Assembly: GCA_002842655.1 (NCBI GenBank)
Contig: PHDP01000005.1
Span: 1-48,054, forward strand
Source: Bacteroidetes bacterium HGW-Bacteroidetes-14
Lineage (GTDB): Bacteria; Bacteroidota; Bacteroidia; Bacteroidales; UBA932
Direction of reading: 5' to 3'
Length of the DNA stretch: 48,054 nt
Below are positions 34,311-41,695 of this stretch, one piece after another. The notes under the pieces are model-generated. The model did not search any database. It was not told the origin of the DNA and was given only the letters and a program-made list of their open reading frames with translations. Position numbers and translations under genes: made by a program. Within the stretch, counting starts at the first letter, position 1, and each line of letters begins with the position of its first letter.

Positions 34311-34335
34311 GAAAGCCGGCAATAAGCCGGCTTTC
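34311..34335. other. Perfect GC-rich hairpin between the two barrel genes
   Basis: GAAAGCCGGC (34311-34320) and GCCGGCTTTC (34326-34335) pair perfectly around the loop AATAA. It is the best candidate terminator for the paralogue 2 transcript or for a short RNA from 34449-34477. On the minus strand the tail is TCAATTTTT, a weak T tract. Confidence 0.6.
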
Positions 34336-34392
34336 TTTAGAACGGGACAAAACTGTTTTATTTCACCTAAATTTCAAACTATGTACCCATTC

Positions 34393-34414
34393 CGGGCGGC
34401 GAAGCCCGTTTTTT
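34393..34414 (+). terminator. Terminator-like hairpin with T6 on the plus strand (orphan)
   Basis: CGGGC (34393-34397), loop GGCGAA, GCCCG (34404-34408), then six T. The polarity suits a plus-strand transcript, yet no plus-strand gene lies upstream. It may end an unannotated RNA or antisense transcript, or be fortuitous. Confidence 0.4.
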
Positions 34415-34448
34415 ATCTCTTTTGGTAATATTTCCGGCACTTTTCATA

Positions 34449-34477
34449 TAAGACGAACTACTTTCAAAAATGTTGCC
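34449..34477 (-). promoter_or_regulatory. Third ECF-like promoter inside the barrel intergenic region
   Basis: Minus strand GGCAAC (34477-34472), 16-base spacer, CGTCTTA (34455-34449). The 338-base gap between the barrel genes holds this, the hairpins at 34393-34414 and 34311-34335, and the promoter at 34224-34253. It could drive a short RNA of roughly 100-140 bases or a longer leader. Confidence 0.45.
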
Positions 34478-34509
34478 AAAATAAAACAAAAGTGTTGCAA
34501 AAGATTATA

Positions 34510-36939
34510 TTAGTTACCTGAACCAGCTCTTGAAGCCTCTTCGTTATTTCCAACCTTTCTTGCCTTCATAGCTTTTCCCTGTCCAAAGCGGTACTGGAAG
34601 CTTAGGGTAATCTGACGGCTGTTATAGTGGGAGGTGAAGTTGTAACCTTCAAGTGCGTTACTGTTAAGGGATGCCTTGTTGGTTCTGGTATTGAAAATGT
34701 CCATAATGTTGAGCGCAATTGTACCCTTGTTCTGGAAAACTCCTTTTTTAACTCCCAGAGTAAGATCTCCCATTGGCTCAATTTTGAAATAGCCATAAGG
34801 AATTCCGGTCTGAATAAATCCTGTAACTTCAATCTTGTAGTCTTTTGGAAGAATAAATGCTGCATTCAAATAACCGTTTCCAAAGAATGAGTTGCTGGTA
34901 AATCCCTCTGTATTGTTGTTAACATTTAGCATCGCAAGATTTGCATTCACTACAAACCATTTGGCAAGAGGTAGCTCGGTGATAGAAACTGATCCGCCAA
35001 GGAATGACTGTGAGCCAAAGTTTTCCCAGATTAACATCTTGTCTCCAGTCTCATCATTAAAGTAAGGATTCTGAATTATGACTCCCTCTGTAATCTGACC
35101 ATTCAGACTGACTGACAAATGCCTTTTAATACCCAATGAGAGGCTAAACTGATGACCGTACTGCGGAAGGAGGTTGGGGTTACCTTCAAGAGAACTGGTT
35201 GCATCAACATAAATTCTGAAAGGATTAAGCTGATTGAATCTCGGACGCTGGATTCTTTTGGTGTATGAGAGTCCAAAGCGGAGGTCCTTATTTGGAGTGT
35301 ATCCAACAAAAAGGGTAGGGAATAGATCTGTGTATACCTTGTGTGTAACGGTGTCTGCACTTATCCAGTTACCAGTTGCATCGGTGAGTTCTGCGCGAAG
35401 GCCCGCCTTAAGACTCCATTTTGTTCCAAACTGTCTTGCAACTGAAAAGTAAGCGGCTGAGATATCCTCGGTATATCCGAAAATACTGCTTAGCTGATTG
35501 TTCACAACCCATGAGGAGTTTACCTTGTCTTCTCTCAGAAGGTCGTTGTCTGTAGTACTTCTGGCCCATTTGGCACCCGCTTCGAGTTTGTAATTTTTAA
35601 AGATTATCTGCTCATAATCTGCTTTTGCAGAGATGATATTGATAAACTGGTCTGAATTACTTCTGAATATTGAAGGCAATCTGGTTGGGTCTCCGTCGTT
35701 ATCTGTAAAGATGTTCTCCTGGTGACTTTTCTGGTTTGTGTTATATCTGCCGTAATCTGCATTAAGAGTAATCTCCTGACCCTCTTTGAAAATATATGTG
35801 TAATTGAGATTACCTGAGATGGTCTTAAAATAGTCGCTGTTTACAATACTTGTTGCAGTCTTTTCAACTACCGCTCCGTTGTTAAACAGGGTACTTCCTG
35901 TAATATTATCATCTGTCTTATCGTTTCCGTCACGGAAAAAACCGTTTACAATTACACCAAAAATATTCTTTTTGTTTATAAACCAGTCGTTTGTTACTCT
36001 GAATGAGTGGTTTCTGATATCTGCGGTTGACATAGTTGCACCCTCCAGAATTACTCCGTTACCCATGTTGGTTGTAGAGTAGAAATCATTAAATCGCTCC
36101 TGTAGTCTTGGGCTGTAAGTTACAGATGTATTGGTCTTTTCGCTTCTGTAGTTAAGATTTAATGTTCCATCTGCTCCCTGGTAATATTTATCATATGGTG
36201 CACCTGTGTAGGCAGCTCTTACAGATCCGTTAATACCTTTAGCAAAATTCTTTTTGGTTTTGATGTTAATAATTCCGCCTGAGCCCGATGCATCATATTT
36301 TGAAGAAGGATGAGCCATGATTTCAATCTTGTCAATGGTCGAGCCGTCTGTACCGCTGAGCAGTGCCTCAAGCTGTGCTCCCGAAAGATTGGAAGGTCTG
36401 TTATCAATCCATACCTGAACAGCAGATCCGTTAAGAAGAATATTTCCATCAGGGTCTACACTTATGCCGGGAGCCTTCCTCAGCACATCCAGGGCGTTGC
36501 TGCCCTGGGTAGAGACTGCTTCAGAGACATTCATAATTATTTTATCAAGTTTCTGTTCAATTACAGGTACTTTAGCCGTAACCACAGCAGACTTAAGAGC
36601 GATAGCATCAGAAGAAAGCTTGATTTCACCCAGGTCCACACTTGCAGAATTTTCACTGATGTTTAAGCTGAATGTTGTATCACGAAATCCAATAAAAGAA
36701 ACTTTAACATTGCAGTTACCGAAGATTACCTTATCGATAATGAATTTACCGTCATTGTCTGAAGTAGCTCCGCCAATAACCTTGTTTTCACTGTTATGAA
36801 TGCTGATAGTTGCATAGGGAAGTGGAGATCCGTTTCCTTTTTCGGAAACTTTCCCTGTGATAGTGCCGTTGTTTCTGGCAGCAAAGGCGCTGCATGAAAT
36901 GAGAATTGTCAGTAGTAGAGCAGTTAATTTGTTATACAT
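34510..36939 (-). CDS. Outer-membrane beta-barrel protein (PF14905 type), paralogue 2
   Basis: An 809-residue barrel protein with a signal peptide (MYNKLTALLLTILISCSAF), a CarboxypepD-reg-like domain (ITGKVSEKGNGSPLPYATIS), a plug-like region (DVLRKAPGISVDPDGNILL) and a barrel ending in QYRFGQGKAMKARKVG. It aligns with paralogue 1 throughout, including [16 protein letters not shown]-type residues and ending with -EEA..AGSGN versus [10 protein letters not shown]. The ATG at 36939 is preferred to 36963 or 36987; the 36987 ATG would fall at or above the predicted start of transcription. It lies 115 bases downstream of the GntR gene and carries its own ECF-like promoter. Confidence 0.82.
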   Translation of the reverse strand: MYNKLTALLLTILISCSAFAARNNGTITGKVSEKGNGSPLPYATISIHNSENKVIGGATSDNDGKFIIDKVIFGNCNVKVSFIGFRDTTFSLNISENSASVDLGEIKLSSDAIALKSAVVTAKVPVIEQKLDKIIMNVSEAVSTQGSNALDVLRKAPGISVDPDGNILLNGSAVQVWIDNRPSNLSGAQLEALLSGTDGSTIDKIEIMAHPSSKYDASGSGGIINIKTKKNFAKGINGSVRAAYTGAPYDKYYQGADGTLNLNYRSEKTNTSVTYSPRLQERFNDFYSTTNMGNGVILEGATMSTADIRNHSFRVTNDWFINKKNIFGVIVNGFFRDGNDKTDDNITGSTLFNNGAVVEKTATSIVNSDYFKTISGNLNYTYIFKEGQEITLNADYGRYNTNQKSHQENIFTDNDGDPTRLPSIFRSNSDQFINIISAKADYEQIIFKNYKLEAGAKWARSTTDNDLLREDKVNSSWVVNNQLSSIFGYTEDISAAYFSVARQFGTKWSLKAGLRAELTDATGNWISADTVTHKVYTDLFPTLFVGYTPNKDLRFGLSYTKRIQRPRFNQLNPFRIYVDATSSLEGNPNLLPQYGHQFSLSLGIKRHLSVSLNGQITEGVIIQNPYFNDETGDKMLIWENFGSQSFLGGSVSITELPLAKWFVVNANLAMLNVNNNTEGFTSNSFFGNGYLNAAFILPKDYKIEVTGFIQTGIPYGYFKIEPMGDLTLGVKKGVFQNKGTIALNIMDIFNTRTNKASLNSNALEGYNFTSHYNSRQITLSFQYRFGQGKAMKARKVGNNEEASRAGSGN

Positions 36940-36991
36940 AGTTGTGTTAATGTTAAAATACATTGTTAAGCATAATATTTTATACACACCT

Positions 36992-37021
36992 TTAGACGAA
37001 GACCAATATCATTTGGTTGCA
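36992..37021 (-). promoter_or_regulatory. Candidate ECF promoter of outer-membrane barrel paralogue 2
   Basis: Minus strand TGCAAC (37021-37016), 17-base spacer, CGTCTAA (36998-36992), identical in boxes and spacing to the site upstream of paralogue 1. The spacer sequences differ between the two sites, so the boxes are conserved beyond simple duplication. Confidence 0.68.
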
Positions 37022-37054
37022 CTCTTCGGTAAAAATTTTTAAAAAACTTTAATT

Positions 37055-37390
37055 TTAGAATATTTCAGATGGTTTCAGACCCAGGAGATTCATCCTTCTT
37101 TTGATTTTTGGAAGTTCATCCCGTATGAATTGTTCGCGTTGCAAAGCTATGATTGTGTTTTTTGCACCGGTGTTTACAAAGTACCCCACACCTCGTTTAT
37201 TGGAAATGATTTCGATGCTCTGAAGGTGTTCGTATGTTCTCATTATTGTATTCGGATTGACTCCCAGGGTTACACCCAGTTCCCGCACCGACGGTATTCT
37301 CTCCTCTTCCAGCCACTCACTGCTGAGTATCTTGTCGCAGATCGTATCTGAAATCTGGAGGTATATTGGTTTATGTTCGTTGAATTCCAT
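37055..37390 (-). CDS. GntR family regulator, YtrA type
   Basis: A 111-residue repressor with only an N-terminal GntR winged helix (PIYLQISDTICDKIL, then RIPSVRELGVTLGVNPNTIM) and a short C-terminal helical tail (REQFIRDELPKIKRRM) as in the YtrA subfamily. The start at 37390 (MEFNEHKP) gives the standard family N-terminus, whereas the frame open to 37453 runs into the permease gene. It lies 5 bases after the permease stop. YtrA proteins repress their own ABC transporter operon, and a likely operator is seen at 39063-39078. Confidence 0.88.
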   Translation of the reverse strand: MEFNEHKPIYLQISDTICDKILSSEWLEEERIPSVRELGVTLGVNPNTIMRTYEHLQSIEIISNKRGVGYFVNTGAKNTIIALQREQFIRDELPKIKRRMNLLGLKPSEIF

Positions 37391-37395
37391 GATTT

Positions 37396-38196
37396 CTAGT
37401 ATTGCTGGGTTTTCATTTTGTAGAATGTTCCTCCAAGGAAGGCAACAGGGCATATAACATAGAATATCACGACAACTGAGTAGTAAAATCCTTTAAGAAG
37501 TGAAGTAAGTCCTTCTGATCCTGTTATATTTCCCAGTTCACTTATACTCTCAACCTTAATGCTGGTATTCATATTCTGAAGAGCTTCAAAGTCACTCTTG
37601 AATACTGTTGTCAAAAGCAACATGATTACCATAGCAAACAAAATATAAAGTCCTGCGGCAGACATAAGCGTTTTAAATACTTTATTTTTTATAAACAAGA
37701 AGTTACCGAAAATGAATCCAAGCTGTATAATTACAGCCTCACCATATTTTTCAGCAACAACTCCAAGTGTGCCAAGCTTAGCTATAGCGAATCCCTCAAA
37801 AAGTGATGGATTTACTGTGGCAATTAAAGTATCTGCAAGCAAAACACCAAGGAAAGTGGCCAGAGGAAGTACAATTACAGAATTGAGCAGCATGCTCAGG
37901 AATTTCTCCATGGCAGATGCTGGTAAAACTATGTAGTCAATTCCTTTTTTTGGATGGTTGTAGCTTTTGTACAGATTGAAAGGAGCCATTAGCATTGACA
38001 GGAATGTTGCCGCGTATATGTACAGCACACGTGCCTGTGCACTTACTTCACTACCGTTAAAAACGATTACGCTTACCCAGAAACCAATGAGCAGAAGTGA
38101 AAAAATTACTGCAATTTTAAGAATGACCGGCAACCTTTCTGAGTACTCTTTCCTTACCAGTTTGAAAAATCTGTTTATATCGAAAAATTCGTTCAT
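37396..38196 (-). CDS. ABC transporter permease, six-helix membrane protein
   Basis: A 266-residue membrane protein with about six hydrophobic segments, for example IAVIFSLLLIGFWVSVIVF, VLYIYAATFLSMLMAPF, VIVLPLATFLGVLLADTLI and YYSVVVIFYVICPVAFLGG. It lies between the ATPase gene (5 bases upstream) and the YtrA regulator. The short permease with one ATPase resembles export-type ABC systems such as YtrBC-like or bacitracin-efflux-like transporters. The substrate is unknown. Confidence 0.8.
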   Translation of the reverse strand: MNEFFDINRFFKLVRKEYSERLPVILKIAVIFSLLLIGFWVSVIVFNGSEVSAQARVLYIYAATFLSMLMAPFNLYKSYNHPKKGIDYIVLPASAMEKFLSMLLNSVIVLPLATFLGVLLADTLIATVNPSLFEGFAIAKLGTLGVVAEKYGEAVIIQLGFIFGNFLFIKNKVFKTLMSAAGLYILFAMVIMLLLTTVFKSDFEALQNMNTSIKVESISELGNITGSEGLTSLLKGFYYSVVVIFYVICPVAFLGGTFYKMKTQQY

Positions 38197-38201
38197 GGCA
38201 A

Positions 38202-39029
38202 TTAGTTGTTAAAAATGTCCTTAATAAGTTTTTTGTTCAGAAGAACTGCATTAAAGAGTGCTTCAATGTTGACTTTGCACTCCTCTCCTGATCTGTTTCT
38301 GTCCACAACAATGTATCCGCCAAGGGCAGGCTCATTGTAAATGGCTCCTTCACCAGGCATAGGACTAAGTTCAAAGCAAAGTTTCCGGCTGATCTCTTCA
38401 ATTGTTGCGTTGAGCAGTACTCCGTTTTTATCAAGAATGATTATTGGATCTATAAGGTTCTCAAGGTCCCTTACCTGATGTGTTGAGATTATAATGCATG
38501 TATCATCAGACGAGGCCTGAGAAATAACTCGTCTCAGCTGAGCCTTTGAAGGAATATCCAGTCCGTTGCTTGGTTCATCCATTAGTATCAGCTTAGTATT
38601 TGTTGAGAGAGCAAATGCAATGATTGCCTTTTTCTGCTGACCAAAAGAGAGTCGTGTAAACTTCTCGTTTCCGTTTACTTCAAATTCAGTCATTAGTCTG
38701 CTAAACTTGTTTTCATCATAGTTTGGATAGAATTCTCCCCTGAGACGGGCAAATTTGTTAACCTCCATATCCGGGCCTGTAAAATCTTCGGGAATAAAAT
38801 AGAGTTCACCGAGGAAGCCAGGTTCCCTGTTAAATGGGTTATGTTCCATTACACGGCAACTCCCGGACTTTACCCTGAGCAGACCGCTGATTATTTTTAA
38901 CAGAGTTGTCTTACCGACTCCGTTCTGACCAAGAAGGCCGTATATTTTTCCGGCTTCGAGCTTCATTGTCACACCATTAAAAACAGTGTGTCTTGAGTAG
39001 CTAAAGTGTAGATTTTCAATTGTTACCAT
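38202..39029 (-). CDS. ABC transporter ATP-binding protein
   Basis: A 275-residue ABC ATPase. Walker A GLLGQNGVGKTTLLK is near residue 31, the signature LSFGQQKKA near 134, Walker B KLILMDEPSNGLDIPSKA near 151, and the switch histidine in IISTHQVRDLENL near 179. The C-terminal 60 residues (from FELSPMPGEG onward) have no clear family match. It is the first gene of the ABC-permease-YtrA operon, with a good housekeeping promoter upstream. Confidence 0.92.
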   Translation of the reverse strand: MVTIENLHFSYSRHTVFNGVTMKLEAGKIYGLLGQNGVGKTTLLKIISGLLRVKSGSCRVMEHNPFNREPGFLGELYFIPEDFTGPDMEVNKFARLRGEFYPNYDENKFSRLMTEFEVNGNEKFTRLSFGQQKKAIIAFALSTNTKLILMDEPSNGLDIPSKAQLRRVISQASSDDTCIIISTHQVRDLENLIDPIIILDKNGVLLNATIEEISRKLCFELSPMPGEGAIYNEPALGGYIVVDRNRSGEECKVNIEALFNAVLLNKKLIKDIFNN

Positions 39030-39062
39030 ATAATTTTTTATTTAGGTTCGTCTCGGTGTGTT

Positions 39063-39078
39063 AGTGAAGTAGTGCACT
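39063..39078. promoter_or_regulatory. Candidate YtrA operator
   Basis: AGTGAAGTAGTGCACT is an imperfect 16-base palindrome (6 of 8 positions pair) that contains the perfect AGTGCACT at 39071-39078. It covers the predicted transcription start, where a YtrA-type repressor would act. Confidence 0.45.
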
Positions 39079-39079
39079 G

Positions 39080-39110
39080 CAAATGTAAATACGTTTTTCA
39101 AACCACCAAA
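39080..39110 (-). promoter_or_regulatory. Promoter of the ABC-permease-YtrA operon
   Basis: Minus strand TTTG (39110-39107), 19-base spacer and TACATTTG (39087-39080) match the Bacteroidota consensus. A palindrome overlaps the expected start point. Confidence 0.7.
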
Positions 39111-39209
39111 AAAAATTTGTAGTTTTGTATGAAAATTTTTCTAATTTCATTTTATCTTTCTGTAAATCAGCTGGAAAAATTTTTGAAATTTTTTTAATTA
39201 TTATTTTTT

Positions 39210-40817
39210 ATGAAGTTTTTTTGCAAAATAATCTTAGCTGCAGCAATCTTTTTTTCTTCAGTTTTTGGCTATTCCCAGACTAAAGAAAATCCGGCATCAC
39301 GAATCAAAGAGAGTTTAGAGGTACTGGCATCTGACAGAATGGAGGGGAGGGAGCCCGGAACAAGGGAAGATAAAGAGGCTGCAAAATATATTGCGGGAGT
39401 GCTGAAAAACTTTGGATTTGTTCCGCTTGTAGGGGATTCTCCTCTGGTCCCATTTGAGTTTACATTATACAGAGAGGTTGGATTTGGCTCTTTTTTGAAA
39501 ATTGAGTCGCATTCACTTACAGAGTGGAAAGAGTGGGCTCTGCATCCTCAGTCGGTAGCAGCGGACATTAACGCAAAACTTGCAGTTTATGAACCTTCCC
39601 CAAAAGCTGATTTTTACAAAGGCAAAATTGTATACCTGATGAGTCCTGCAGACAGTATTCCCTTTAAAGCCTCAGAGATGAAAGACAGCGGAGCTGTGGC
39701 AATTATAGTTGCATCAGGTTCAATAGATAATCTTGAGAGAAGGGGAGGAGTTAACTCTTATTCACTTCCTGTATTCATGATTGCTCCGCAAACGGAGTCT
39801 CTTATGGCAGAATCGGCAGGAAAGAGCCTTCACTTAAAAAGCGTTGTGCACCCTGTTAAGGGACATACATACAATGTGCTGATGCATCTTAACAGAAGCA
39901 AAGGTGGAAAAAGCGTTCTGATTGGTGCCCATTACGATCACCTTGGAATGGGAGGACCCGGATCAGGCAGCGTTACCCCAAAGCTAAAAGAGGTCCATAA
40001 TGGAGCCGATGATAATGCAAGCGGAGTTGCAGTAGCTGCTGAGGTTGGAAGATTGCTGGCACAAAAGGGCGGTGATTTGGGATTTAATGTGATTGTGGCT
40101 GCATTTGGAGCAGAGGAGAGGGGGCTGATAGGATCCAGAAGAGTTGCCGATACCCTTGCCGCTCTAAAGCTTTTACCAAGTCTTATGATTAATCTGGACA
40201 TGGTTGGGCGCCTTAAAGAAGAGAGACTTCAGGTTGGCGGAGTTGGTACATTTACAGGAGCAGATAAACTGGCTGAGGATGTCAATAAAAAGTTCGGTTT
40301 TACTCTTTCTCTTACTAAAGATGGATATGGTCCTTCAGATCACGCATCATTTTATACAGCCGGAGTTCCGGTTCTCTATTTTACAACAGGTGTTCACAAG
40401 CAGTATCACACTCCATATGACGATATTGAACTGATAAATTTTGAGGGAATGGAGAAGATATCTTCGTACATAGCTGCTATTCTCGACAGTATGAATACAG
40501 AAGGATTCAATCCTCAGTACCAGAAGGTAGCTCAGCCTGCCACAATGGGCAGGGCCAGTTTCAAGGTTACACTGGGGGTTATACCGGACTTTACATACGA
40601 AAAGGGAGACGGATTCCGGGTTGGCTCGGTTACAGACGGTAAACCTGCAAATAAGGCCGGGATGATGGCCGGAGACATCATTACATCAATGAACGGGAAA
40701 AAGGTGACAAATATTTATGACTATATGGCAAGGCTGGGAGAGCTTAAAGCCGGCGAAAAGGTTGAAGTTGATGCAGTAAGAGATGGTAAGGAAATTAAAT
40801 TAACTATAGAACTATGA
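39210..40817 (+). CDS. Secreted M28 family metallopeptidase with PDZ domain
   Basis: A 535-residue exported peptidase. It has a signal peptide (1-21), a PA-like insert (about 125-215), and an M28 zinc core with GAHYDHLG near 239, HNGADDNASG near 263, AFGAEERGLIGS near 298, NLDMVGR near 328 and QYHTPYDD near 399. These supply the His-Asp-Glu-Asp-His metal ligands. A C-terminal PDZ domain covers about 450-535 (VGSVTDGKPANKAGM). It most likely trims peptides in the periplasm or outside the cell. It overlaps the next gene by 4 bases. Confidence 0.9.
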   Translation: MKFFCKIILAAAIFFSSVFGYSQTKENPASRIKESLEVLASDRMEGREPGTREDKEAAKYIAGVLKNFGFVPLVGDSPLVPFEFTLYREVGFGSFLKIESHSLTEWKEWALHPQSVAADINAKLAVYEPSPKADFYKGKIVYLMSPADSIPFKASEMKDSGAVAIIVASGSIDNLERRGGVNSYSLPVFMIAPQTESLMAESAGKSLHLKSVVHPVKGHTYNVLMHLNRSKGGKSVLIGAHYDHLGMGGPGSGSVTPKLKEVHNGADDNASGVAVAAEVGRLLAQKGGDLGFNVIVAAFGAEERGLIGSRRVADTLAALKLLPSLMINLDMVGRLKEERLQVGGVGTFTGADKLAEDVNKKFGFTLSLTKDGYGPSDHASFYTAGVPVLYFTTGVHKQYHTPYDDIELINFEGMEKISSYIAAILDSMNTEGFNPQYQKVAQPATMGRASFKVTLGVIPDFTYEKGDGFRVGSVTDGKPANKAGMMAGDIITSMNGKKVTNIYDYMARLGELKAGEKVEVDAVRDGKEIKLTIEL

Positions 40818-41695
40818 AGAAGGCAGCGTTGTGGCTTGCGGCAATTGTAATAACACTGGCTGCGGCATATTTTCAGAGAGGAACAGGCCCCACAAAGCCC
40901 GTTTACGCAAAATTCACTTTTGAAGGAAAGGAGTACCAGACATCTTTACCAAGAAGCTGGGAAACAACCATCTCTCCGGATGAGATGAAAGGCGACTATA
41001 AATTACTTAATAAAGAACTTACACAATACATTTTTATAGATTCACTACCGGATCATGCAGAGGGTGTTTTTATATATAAAATATATCCTGGAGAGTGGGA
41101 AAATGATACAATTATTACTTTCCGTAACGGTTCAGGTTTTCATATCACAATGCCGGCACTTCCTCCCGCAGCAAAAATTGAATACAGTTTCTATATAAAA
41201 TCATCTGCAGATACAAGTGCTGTTTTACCGGCGTCTTCTGTAAGGGTGGGGGAAGAGAGTGTTGTATTAAGATTCAAGGGCAAGGTTCCCATGAAGGCAC
41301 TGATTCCTCATATTATTCTGATGTTTGCGGCAATGCTGCTCTCTAACTTTACAGGTCTGGCAGCCTATGCAAAATCTGTAAATATTAACAGATATGCTCT
41401 CGCAGTAATAATCACACTTGGAGCAGGAGGTCTTATTTTTGGACCTTTTGTGCAGAATTATGCATTTGGGGAGTTTTGGACCGGATGGCCATTCGGCGGT
41501 GACCTGACAGATAACAAGACCCTTGTGGCTTTTGTTGTCTGGCTTGCAGCCTGGATGCTAAATACAAAAAAGAACAGCCGCAGATATCTCTATATCGCAG
41601 CTGCTCTTGTAATGATTATAATTTTTTCAATTCCTCACAGCACGGCCGGGTCTGAATACGATCACAGCAAAGGAGAGATTGTTACCGGCCGTTAG
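40814..41695 (+). CDS. Membrane protein of unknown function with periplasmic domain
   Basis: A 293-residue protein translationally coupled to the M28 peptidase (ATGA overlap). It has one N-terminal membrane segment (ALWLAAIVITLAAAYF), a periplasmic beta-rich region at about 28-150, and four membrane helices at about 165-275. These include PHIILMFAAMLLSNFTGLAAY, YALAVIITLGAGGLIFGPFV, TLVAFVVWLAAWML and YLYIAAALVMIIIFSIPH. The FVQNYAFGEFWTGWPFGGDLTDNKTL segment near 214-239 is notable for conserved aromatic and charged residues. I do not recognise the family. Its stop overlaps the convergent cydB stop. Confidence 0.7.
   Translation: MKKAALWLAAIVITLAAAYFQRGTGPTKPVYAKFTFEGKEYQTSLPRSWETTISPDEMKGDYKLLNKELTQYIFIDSLPDHAEGVFIYKIYPGEWENDTIITFRNGSGFHITMPALPPAAKIEYSFYIKSSADTSAVLPASSVRVGEESVVLRFKGKVPMKALIPHIILMFAAMLLSNFTGLAAYAKSVNINRYALAVIITLGAGGLIFGPFVQNYAFGEFWTGWPFGGDLTDNKTLVAFVVWLAAWMLNTKKNSRRYLYIAAALVMIIIFSIPHSTAGSEYDHSKGEIVTGR

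Noticed and set aside
31745-36939. SusC/SusD polysaccharide utilisation locus
   Set aside because: The two barrels are of the shorter PF14905 type, and no SusD-like lipoprotein or glycoside hydrolase is nearby.
39047-39060. TTCGTCT-CG-GTGTG upstream of the ABC operon as a further ECF promoter
   Set aside because: It points away from the operon and has no AAC-type -35 at 16-17 bases; the housekeeping promoter at 39080-39110 explains the gene better.
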